In this document: piece after piece, positions 45,601 to 57,600 of the stretch
How the letters are laid out: each line of letters begins with the position of its first letter
Numbering within the stretch: the first letter of the stretch is position 1
Assembly: GCA_035771165.1 (NCBI GenBank)
Contig: JAWNZC010000314.1
Span: 1,165,501 to 1,229,500 of the forward strand
Direction: 5' to 3'
DNA: 64,000 bases
From: Paragorgia papillata
Taxonomy: Eukaryota > Cnidaria > Anthozoa > Scleralcyonacea > Coralliidae
Translations under genes and position numbers: made by a program
The notes under the pieces: generated by a model
What the model was told of the DNA's origin: nothing
The model's database searches: none
The model's input: only the letters and a program-made list of their open reading frames with translations

Positions 45601-48600
45601 AAGAAAAAATGATAACACTATTGATCTCCGCCCTTGCTAAACAAAAACAGCGGCTTCATGAGCTTTACTCTACTCTACTCTACTCTACTCTACTCTACTC
45701 TACTCTACTCTACTCTACTCTACTCTACTCTACTCTACTCTACTCTACTCTACTCTACTCTACTCTACTCTACTCTACTCTACTCTACTCTACTCTACTC
45801 TACTCTACTCTACTCTACTCTACTCTACTCTACTCTACTCTACTCTACTCTACTCTACTCTACCCTACCCTACCCTACCCTACCCTACCCTACCCTACCC
45901 TACCCTACCCTACCCTACCCTACCCTACCCTACCCTACCCTACCCTACCCTACCCTACCCTACCCTACCCTACCCTACCCTACCCTACCCTACCCTACCC
46001 TACCCTACCCTACCCTACCCTACCCTACCCTACCCTACCCTACCCTACCCTACGCTACCCTACCCTACTCTACTTTACTTTACGCTACTTTACGCTACGA
46101 ATTAGCGCCGGCTTTCGTGGTTGCACTGTAATTAAATAAAATTAGTTCGCGGCTTACATAAAATGCATACGGCTTATGTGCAAGCCTTGTTTTAATCTTC
46201 TCGGATAAAATAACTTATATATTAATTAAGACTTTTGACAAAAAGGCTCTTTCAAATTATGAAATAAAAGTAGCGTGCTGCGTAGGCAGTGTAGAAACAT
46301 CAATCGAAATATAGTAAGGTTAGATATACTGCCGAAACATGCAGTGAACGTAGAGAGCCCTGGTTTTTCTCTCTGACGAAGGGCCTTCGCTCGAAACGTT
46401 AGATTCCTACGTTCTCTGTTTCGGCAGTATATCTAACCTTACTATATTTCGATTGTTCTTTCAAAGTATGATGTCTACAATAGTCAATAGAGCACCGTGT
46501 AGAACTTGACTGGTTTTAACAAAATAGAAAATAGAGTGACTGGAATAGACCATTTACACGATGACTTATATGATTGTGTTGGGTGACTACAACTAGCAGA
46601 ATATTTTGCCAGTCTTCTAGTGCTAATAAATAGAGAATACGCATAACAAAACATTCTTGTAGTTGTAGTTACCCAACACCGTAGAACGTCATCGTGCAAG
46701 TGTCCGTAAAGACCTACCTAATGTGAACGAGTTTTCTGATTGGCTATAAGTAACTTTTCTTTTTAATATAAGTAAAATGTTCTCTGACCAAAGATTTTAA
46801 GGCACAATGTCACCATGACGCAAACTTGAAAAACTTCGTGGACAAATTCAAATTCACATGATTAAAATTATCGCGAATATAACACACATCAAAACTTGGA
46901 CTAAATAGTCCGTAAGAAAATGCACTAATGACTTACTATTTTAACGTTTTATGAATATTATTCCATTCCTTTGCACACAAATATAATTTTTGTCTCGCAC
47001 GAAACTATTTATTAAGCGATAATTTAATACCTGACGCTGTGCCTTTAATGACGTGCTTTCGACTACCAGAACTGTATGCTTCAACGGGTGAAAAAAGTTT
47101 TTGAATGGCGCGGTTAGATATTTATAATACATGATGACGTAATTGTAGATCTAATAATATATATTATAAAGTAAATTATATATGTATTAAGGTAATAAGA
47201 TATAATTCTAGCGTTGTTCACGTAAAAGAAGCAAATATTGTTGCGGTAAATATTGAACCGGTGAGTTAACTGTCTAAGGATATTATGAGCAACACTATAT
47301 ACTGTAGTACAAAAGCTCAGCTTTATAACAGTAGATACATGGCGGTATCAGCAAACTACCGAAATAAAACGAAGTAATTTACGAATATGAGACTTTCCTG
47401 TAGCTACCAGGTCTAATAAATTTCTGATTCTTGGCAAGCTTGTGGCTTTGCTTCGAAGTATTACATTTAGGTGTATTCACGCCATATTTCTTGTTTGTTT
47501 ATGATTGTGAGTTATGCGAATTAGAATAATCAGAACTTCAGGCACGCTGATTGGATAGCATTCTGAATTAGCCAATTCAAATAAAACACAAACGTAAATA
47601 GGCAGCACTTTACAGATATCCCATCCATCACATTGTGCTTTCAAAAAGCTCCAAATTTTAGTATATAAATCTATAATTACGGCTGCCAATACCCCTCACC
47701 TTCAAAGTATACACTATCCGATACGATTTAGCATGGTTGCCTGCTTGTAACAAAAAATGCCATCAACGGTGTTTTCGAGACACTTTTATCGAGGTTGGCC
47801 GGCCGTCGATAATTAACAATTCTAAACCATCACCGCGACAATACTCGCTTCTTTTACGTAAACAACGTTAGAATTATTATCTTATTACATGCATAATTAA
47901 TTTTACTTTATAATATTTATTATTAGATCTACAATTACGTCATAATGTATTATGAATATCTAACCGCGATCTTCCAAAAAAATTTTTTACCCGTTAAAGG
48001 CTTCAGTTCTGGTAGACGAAAGCTCGTGATTTGAGTTAGGTTATCTAAACCAATCAGAAACCTTTTTATAGTACTTAGGTAGGTGTCGACTTGGAATGGT
48101 GAAGGTATAATATCTCAAAATGCTGGTCTATCTATTTTTTTAGTTTGCTCTATATTTATGTCATATATATAATATCTTGCACCCTTTTGCGCTTTATATA
48201 AGTAATTGGGGAATGGAAAAGTTGATAGTTCTTTTTTAATTTTTTTAAGGCTTTGCAACAACGCATTCAGGCTGATAGTGCAGACTCTTTTACATCCGAA
48301 ATTCGTAAGGTAATTTTACTAATTTATAATTCTGCTCTCAATTTATATTTTTTGCTCTCTCAAGTATCATATTGTTTTATTTCGCTATGATATTTTCTTT
48401 CCCTCTCTTTCTCTCTGGGTTTGCGTTTCTCTCTACTTTTCTCAGACACTATATATGAACCTCACGATTTAGGACGCACCTTTAAAAATAAAGAAAAATA
48501 ATTATTAATGAACAAGTCAGAGAATGAGTAAGGCCCTATTTACATGAAGCGGATTGAGTGTTCAAGTCAAATCTCGCATGTCGTTTCTCCTTGTTGTGTT

Positions 48601-51600
48601 TACATGAAGATTAAACGTTTTCGATCTGATGGAAATGGATGGCTGAAGTCAATCCACGCATTGATTTGAGATTCAAGCTTCAATCGGCTTGAACGTTTCC
48701 AACCTAATTCATCTAAACACGGTTTCACTTGAAAATGACTTGATAAACATGCGTGACATTGGTGCGTGTCGTACAACGTGGCGATCATTGAGGAAAGCAC
48801 TGAAAATAGTGTTTTATAACGGAAAATAGTATTCCAAACAGATCGGATTCTCCATGTGAACATCTGCCGGATTGACTTACCTGGCGTTTTTCGGATCCGA
48901 TTCGACTGAATCCGCTTCAGGTAAACAGAGCCTAACGTGTAGTTCCAAGAGTATTTTCAACAGCGTCTTCGTTCTGTAAATAACACCCGACTCTGAGCGC
49001 TTTCAAACCTTCAGGGCGACGAGCTGCTCTTTAATGTTAAATTTAGCTTAGACTCTACAATCGTTTTAGCATAACTGGAGCGTCTTGAAGGTCATATAGG
49101 ACAAGCTTGGAACGTTAAATACGGTATTCAAGATACCGTGGCATGTCTTAAACTCTAATTCACATTGCATTTAAATGTTTTGAAGGCCCCATCGTCCAAT
49201 TTTCCGCGTCCAATTTTAAGATTTTCTATATACTGTATAATTTCTCATTAGGTTCGATACCTATGTTTTTTAGGAACTTGAACAAAGTGCTTTAAAACAA
49301 AGACATTTTCTCAACCAAGTTCTGTCTACTCCCACACCGATTTCACGATCCGAACAGGACGATCAGCCAACGATGTTACAAAATGAGAACGTATCGCCGC
49401 TGGTCAAAAGGCTCTTTCCTGATAGTTATCGTCTCGAAGATGACATCAGAGAGAACGGGTCAGGCTCTGAACCGTCGAACCGCAGTCCCGGATCCGAAAA
49501 TGGGGTGGAACCGGGGAGAAATAGTCCAAGAAAAGGTTCTTTTAAGAGGAACAAATCCGATACGGACAATGATACCGGGGTAGAAACCGACAGTGGTTCG
49601 GATGCCGGGATTGAGAACTCTAGCCCCTTTCGGACTTTTCTCACAAGTCCCGATATTGGGAGTGGAGATGATTTTTCGTCGTTCGGGCAAGTGTCCCCGC
49701 TTCGGCTAAAGAGCATATCCTCTGAAAACTCGGACGATGATCAGCTTCTGCTGTATCTCGAGGCGATCGAGCAGAGGGCGATGGCGGTTGCAGGTTTGAT
49801 TGAGAAAGCAAAGTTGGACACTGTAGTTAACATACGGCAGCAACTTGAGGCTGAATTTAACGGCACTTCTCTCGAAGAGATCCCCTCGAAATGCCACCAA
49901 AAGATCGATCGAGCGATTCAGAGATATCTGCAACGCGAGCTGGAAAATATCAAGGCCGAGTACGAAAATAAGAGGCCTGGGGATCACGCCAGAGGTGACG
50001 GTGAGGGATTGAGAGCGACTAAATCACGGATCACGAAGCAGGAGGAGGTTGAATTGGTGAGGGAGAACGGCGATTTGAAGAAGAAGGTGGAGAGCCTGGA
50101 GATGAGTGTTTCGCGCGTTGATATGTTGTACGTCGTGCAGAAGAAAGAAAACGAGTATCTGACGGAGAAAATATCGAAACTAGATCGACAGATGGCGAAC
50201 GAGAAACTAAAACACGAAAGCGAGTTGGACTATATGAAAAACGGTTACGAAGAAGACATGAAAACCGAGAGGGGATCCTTGAAAGAAAAATTAGGCAACG
50301 AACTGGAGAGCGTTGTTTTGGGTGGGATCGGGAGTTCTGAGAAGATCGCTTCGCTTTATAGGAAGTTGGAACAAGAGGAGAAACAGAATGTGGCGTTGAA
50401 AATTGCAGGAGAGGCAGATCAAACGACGATACGATGCCTGGAGGAGAAAGTAACAGAAATGGAAGGATTGCTGAAGAACTCTCGCAAGGAAGTGAGCGAT
50501 TTGTTGAGCGATGTTCGCGCGTTTCAGGAAAGAGATGAGGAGCGCGACAAAAGTTTGAAACAATACGAAGCGCATCTGAAGGAAATGGCGGACGAAAGGC
50601 ATGTTCTTCGTGAGACGTTGATTATGTCGGAACACGAGATTTCTCTTTTGGAAAACAAACTCGGGAATGACAACAACCCGGCGTGGAAAGACAGCAAGAA
50701 GGAAATACTGGAAGAACTTCGTAAGCTCGAGAAACACATCAAAGTGATTCACAAGGAGAAACGAAAATTGGAAAATAAGTTTCTGGCTTTTAAAATTGAG
50801 AATGAGAACTTGAGTGATTCGCTTAATTCGTTCAGTCGAACAAAGGATATCCTAACTCCCCTGGGAAGTTGTGACGTCAGTCGCCGGGAGAGTACCCTGT
50901 CGTCACATTCTAGTTCGTTGTCGTCTTCTCACGCCGGTTCTGATCTTGAAGAAGAAGATCTTCACGATGGCCTACGTGGTAAGAAGAACAAGTTTTCGCA
51001 TCATCAAAGTGGTCGCCGACGTCGGCGTATTCAAGATCACAAAGACAAGTATGTTGAAACAGATATGTAATGCATTGGTTTATACCGCGTGCCAGGACCG
51101 CACCGAGCTAATTGGTGCGGTCCTGGCACACTGATAGAACGCTTTCCGATTTATACATGAAAAATTTTAAATAAACCAGTTATAGCGCCAAAACTGAATT
51201 ACGCATTATCCCCGAGCCCAGGCAACCGGCCGAAGGCTCCGCGCGAGGGTGCTAATCTCGTCTCGCGTGCAGTACACGCGAGTTTGAAAACCAATGCGAA
51301 GGTAATCGAGCAAAAAGTTTCTATGTTTGTTTGCATGCATCAGCTCCAGTCACTTTCGCTGTGCTTGCGTCCTACAACTCCAGACAAAGCTGGAAATTTA
51401 ACCAGGAAAAGTAAGCTGTGTAAAACCTGTGTAGCAGCCCGGAAGCGGATGAAAATGAAATGAGAGTTAATGCCACGAAAAATTACAGTCTGAAAACCTG
51501 TCCTGGCTCAATAAGGACAACTATGTATAGGTTGGTTACCGAAGGGCCGAGGTAAACAACTTACATTGTTACCGAGGTTGAGGATGATCACAGAGGTTGC

Positions 51601-54600
51601 CTATTAAAGAAAACTGAGATACTGAGTTCGTTATCACAGAGTTTGTCTAAAAACCACTTCAGTCGCGATGATAAATCCTTTATCACATTCGTGACCACCG
51701 ATTAAAACTTATTATTATATGGCACGGATTACTTCCGGTAAAATCACGCGCTGTGATTGGTTGCTGACGGGGCGATATTTCTCCGTAATGCCCACGGGCA
51801 TTATGAAAATTGTTAATGCCCTACGATTGGAAACAAACAAAAAATCCTAATAAGAAACTTTTGTTGCCGAAAAACGGCGAAAATAGATGAAATAGACGAC
51901 GATGAACATTATAAAAGTAAATTCTATTATCCAGAGGAGGAAGAAACAGAAGAAAATAACGCTAGTTCGGTGTTTTGACGAAGTTAAAGGAAGCGAAGAC
52001 CAAGAAATACAAGATTGATTTTGAAATAAATAGTGCCATATAATAAACTACTTAATAACCTCGACCGTTCGGTCTTTACGGTAAAATATTAAACCTCGGT
52101 CTTGAGCGTATTAACCTCGCTATCGCTCGGTCAATACAGCAAGATCTCGGTTTAATATTTTATCGTAAAGACCTCACTCTCGGTTATTAAGTAGTTATTT
52201 TCCCAACCACGCATAAATCAAGTTAATTGCCCCGGGCTAATATATATTAGCCCGGGGCAATTAACCTGATTTATGCGTGGTTGGGAGTAATTATTATAAA
52301 TAAACAACCGCGGTACATCAAAGAAACCGAGGTGATCATGAACTAAATTAAATTAAATTAAATTAAATTAAATTAAATTAAATTAAATAAATTTTAGTTC
52401 AGAGTTTGTTTTAAGACAAAACGCGAAATGAGAAAGATGAAATAGAAGGTAAGCATTCATTGGTAATGAAATTATGTTACGTATTAATGATTTTAGTGAC
52501 ATGTCAGACCGAAAAGAGTTAATCGGGAGATTTTACCATGAAAAACAATGTTCCTGTTTATTACTAGAGTGAAACTATAAATTGTGGTCCACACAAAAAT
52601 GGGTTATAAATGTGCACAATGCTCATTCAACCCCCGCCTAAATGATGCACCCTTTGGGCAAAGAAGATTGTGTCATGCAGTATGATAGACAGAGTAGATT
52701 GGTAATAAGAGGCCATCTTGGCAGGAAATAGGTGAATTTAGTACATGCAATTAAAAAATTGATATTTCCATTGTTTTACTAATATTACCTGTACTATATG
52801 AATTATCTACTGCGTAATTTATTATTTTTCAACAACAATCAGAGTAAGCAAATACTGTATTCATCTCAATTTTTTCGAAGGGGTGTTTGGAAGAAAATTA
52901 TGTGTGGGGATAACTAATTGGAATATTTTAATCAGTTTAATTATATATACTGGTCTATTGAAGCGAAGGGGTTGTTGCATCAATGTATTTCTAGTAATAA
53001 ATTATATTCAATCATCGCTTATTCAGGTACGGTGTTGCCTCCATCGTAATCACTAGCCTGCAAATACAGCCGCCTCACATCGAGCGCCGGTAAAACGCGA
53101 ACCCCCGAGAGAGACGTCTGCGACTCGAGAGTAAAAATTCCGTACTGATAACGTCCGTCCGTCCTGAATCAGGACGAAGCTGCTGATTGGTTAGAAGCTT
53201 AGAAAGACTCAGAAGCTCACACCAAGATCAACGTCAATGCTCAGTTTCTGTCCTTAATTCTAAAGCGAAAGCCTAGTTATTGCCAAACAAAGGAAAACAG
53301 ATAGCTATTCTTCTATTCAAATCTATTCAAATCGAACTCATAGTGAGAAGAATAGCTATCTGTTTTCCTTTGTTTGGCAATAACTAGGCTTTCGCTTTAG
53401 AATTTAGAACAGAAACTGAGCATTGACGTTGATCTTGGTGTGAGCTTCTGAGTCTTTCTAAGCTTCTAAGCCAATCAGCAGCTTCGTCCTGATTCAGGAC
53501 GGACTCTACGTTATCAGTACGGAATTTTTACTCTCGAGTCGCAGACGTCTCTCTCGGGGGTCCCGATGTGAGGCGGCTGTATTCGCAGGCTAATGAATCG
53601 CCAGCGTGCTTCACCATACTAAGAGCGTTCCGCACGCCTTCGACGAGCGAGCTGCACGATTAAGAGCGGATCTAATGAGGGTTTATCAGGTCTGACGTCA
53701 CTACGTCATGCTTTCTTCTGATTGGCCAGTCAATGAAATTGTTGCCTACCACAAAGTTATTGGCCAATCGGAAGAAGGCGTGACGTCAGACCAGGTAAAC
53801 CCTCATTTAAAAAGCGAACCAAATTTATTTATGCATCGTGCTATGACCGAACCAATTAGGCAAATAATTAGTTCGATGCGTTCATAGCACGCTGTATTAA
53901 TTAGATCAGGTCTAAAAATATAGAAATGGCCGCCGTGTTTATAGACGCTTTTAATAAGTATAGAATACGTAATTTTTCCCCTATGACGTCAATTTCTTTT
54001 CAAATTTTCTTTTGAATTATTTTCAATTTCATTTATTGTTTTAGCTTTTGTATATTTTCAATAGAATTCAAACATAGTCTATAGAGATATGGTCTGAAAA
54101 CTCGGCAAACTTCAAAGCGCCTATAATGAGCTGTGATTTTATGTTGAACCGTCCGTACCTTTCACCGTGCCCATCCTTTGTTTTAGGTTTATTAATAAGG
54201 CCTATAAAGGTCAACTCAAGGCAAATTATTTTTCCGGCTTGTTATATGCGCCAAAGTATGGAGAATACGAATATGATGATAACAATTTGAAGCAAACCGT
54301 ACTTTTTGTTGATTTCTGAATTTTTTAACGAAGTATTCTAAAAAAAGCCGCGTTGTATAAAGAGTCTGGTGCTAGCAAATTTGTGACGTAAACAGTTGAA
54401 CCTGGACTATTGAGATAATCGGGAAAGCTGATTTATGATGAATATAACTTGTGCAAGTTTCCAACCACACATGTATTAAAGTATTTGACGCTTTTCGAGT
54501 GTGTTTACTTTAATAGATCGTAAAATCGTTCCTCCGTTTACGTCACACACTTGCTAGTGCCAGACTCTTTATACAACACGACGTTTTATAAAAATACTTC

Positions 54601-57600
54601 AAAATTCGTCGATTCAACGTCCCAAAATCAACGGGGGGAAATTTCAATCATATTTAGATTCTACGTCCGTTAATACATATATAAAGCGAAAAATGCAATT
54701 TGCCTTGAGTTGACCTTTAAGATCTACGACGTCAACCTCAACGACGACGTCTCTAACAAGAGAATTCTTTTTGAAAAACTAAGAAAATGCATAATTTTTA
54801 GTCCCAAGAGTAATCTCAACACCGTCCTCGTTCTTTATACAACACCACATAGAGCATTTTGACGTCTTCGGGACGACGTCAACGGCAAAAAGATGAGAAC
54901 TGTTGCTTAAGATTAACTTCAATACAGCGTTACAATCATTTTAGCAGTACTGGGGCGTTTTGGAAGTCATTAAACTACCTTCAAATATCAAATATAATAG
55001 TTAACCGTGACTTCTTTAAATTGTAAAACTTATCTTGCATTTTACCCGCCGTCGTCGTCCCGCATCTTAAAGTCCCTAAAATTTAAATAGCATTGTTGAG
55101 TGATTGAACTGAAACGTTGCTATTGGATAGTAATTCGTTGATTATACTAAAATACAATGGGTTCAGTGACCGTGCACCGCGCACAAAAATGCATAGAGGC
55201 GAACAAAAAGATAGAACAAAGACTTTCGCTGAGTTTCCAGACCATATTTTGAATGATTATTATTCAAAAGACTGAAAATGACGGAAAATGACGTACTGTG
55301 CACTAATTATTAAAAGGGTCTATAGAGCGTTTTCACTCACGTGATCGGTGGCCCCATTGGGGTGGTGAAACAATACGAAATATTTGAATAAGAAAGAGCT
55401 AATTCCCTTACCGTACACCAATATGGCCGCCATTTCATTGTTTTGGTACACCAATATGGCCGCCGTGACGTCAGATGAAAACGCTCTATAGCCTGATACG
55501 AACACCAGAGTGAGTTTTGAGAATTCAAAAGTTGATGTGAACCTGCAGAGCTGTAGACAACGGTTTACATCATCAGTACAGTTTCGAATTTTCCCAAACT
55601 CACTGGAGTGTTTGCATCGTGCGAAAATGCAACATCAACACCTTTCGACTGGAAATCGAACCGGCGACCGTGCTCTGTGAGCTATATGCCATCAGTACGA
55701 GCGGAAAAAACTTCTAGAAAATAAAAATTTTTGGAAATGATAGTGGCTATATTTTCTAAATATCAACGTGTAGTATAGTACTCAAATAACAATGAATAAA
55801 AGTTTACCTTGATCAATCAATCAAAAGTTACAAGCCATTTTGTTATTAGGGCGTTGCACGTGACGACATAACATTTTCAAATAAACCGATAACAGCTTTT
55901 GGAAACCTCGTAACCTTAAAGTGTTTATGAAACGAAAATGAAGTTTGTCTAATTTGAAAGTCCTTGCTTTGTTCTTGAGATATTTCAGTTTGTTTGATAT
56001 GTGAAACTAACCAGTGACATCACAACGTGCATAATGACTTACTGGGAAAGGTTATATATCTTTGTAATATTAAACGAAATCAGTTGAAAATGTATATTTT
56101 TGTTGTTGTAAGGGAAAACACACACACAAATAATTGCTTCGAAGTGATTCCGTCTGATAATAGAAAAGATATATAACCTTTCTCGGTAAGTTATTATGCA
56201 CGTTGTGACGTCACTGGTTAGTTTCGCTAATAAAACAAACTGCGATATCTTAAAAACAAAGCAAGGAAACAAAAAACAACAAAATATGCTACTTTGTCAT
56301 TTTAAAAGTACTTTCAAATAAGACGAACTTAATTTTCGTTTCATAAGCACTTTAAAGAACATTGCGAAATATTACCAAAACCGATGATGCGCGGCATGGC
56401 CCCAAAAAACGTCATGGTTTCCGCCCAAAACAGTGATGAATCCGTCTGCATTCCGAAACCTTTTTAGCTGGAGAATTCAAAAATAGCAAATGGACCAATC
56501 ATATTTCAGTGATCTCACGGTGTCAATTTCAAAGGCTAAGGAATGCAGATGGATTCGTTAATTTTTGGTGGAGATCATGACATGTACGTATTTTTTGGGC
56601 CATGCCGCGGATCGCCGGTTTTGGTAATATATAGTTTTAGGCAGTTTTGGCTTTCACTTCATAATTTTGATAGAAATTATGAAATATATGCAAATAATTA
56701 ATAATTTGCATATTTCATTATTTCTTCAAAGATAAAAATTCACAATAAACAAAATCATGTATGTAATTATTTTAAGTTTACGAGGTTTCCACAATGTGTT
56801 ATCAGCCGAGAGCTCATAAGACAAAAGAAAATTGTGGAAAACCGGCTTAACTCTTCCACTGGAAAGTCGACGTTTATTACTTTAAATAAAAGTACAGTAG
56901 TAGTGCTGCGTAGGCAGTGTTGAAACAACAATCGAAATATAGTAAGGTTTGATATACTGCCGAAACAGAGAACGTATAGGAGTCTAACGTTTCGAGCGAA
57001 GGGCTTTCGTCAGAAAGAAACGTAAAGAGTGTAAACAAAACAGCAAACTTATATATAGGAAAGATAATCATGTGACAAAAAAATAGCCAATCGTATCAAA
57101 ATGGCAATAACGAATCGGTAATGAGATGCGGAAAATTAGCCAATCGGATAAAAACAACAAATCAATAATGAGATGCGAAAGGCATTTGCTATTTCCACCG
57201 CAAAAAACAAGGAGTGTGATAAGGGGAAATTAAAAAGTGGAAGTTAAGAAAAAATGATCTTCGCCCTTGCTAAACAAAAAGAGCGGCTTCATGAGTTTTA
57301 CTTTACTTTACTTTACTTTACTTTACTTTACTTTACTTTACTTTACTTTACTTTACTTTACTTTACTTTACTTTACTTTACTTTACTTTACTTTACTTTA
57401 CTTTACTTTACTTTATTACTTTACTCTACTTTACTCTACTTTACTCTACTTTACTCTACTTTACTCTACTTTACTCTAGCTAATGCCAGATGACTTTACT
57501 CGTCAAAGCAAAAAATCTGGCAGTGAGAGAATTAATTAAACTGCATGTTCTAGTGATTTTAGGTGAAGGAAAATTTCCAGTGTAAGAATATCTACGTTTT

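Larger units (their letters stand above)
44788..48100. repeat. Tandem duplication, unit B
   Basis: Repeats unit A. After the shared end GTCGACTTGGAATGGT the B copy continues GAAGGTATAATATCTCAAAA, whereas A jumps straight to CTCAAAAT, so the junction lies at the CTCAAAAT microhomology. Confidence 0.9.

Noticed and set aside
49426..50752. Minus-strand frames up to 153 codons
   Set aside because: Antisense to the large coiled-coil exon, which is supported by phase-matched splicing on both sides.
51049..51134. The TAA near 51070 as the true end of the coiled-coil protein
   Set aside because: A good GTATGT donor precedes it and joins in phase with two further exons continuing the coiled coil. 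A retained-intron short form remains possible.
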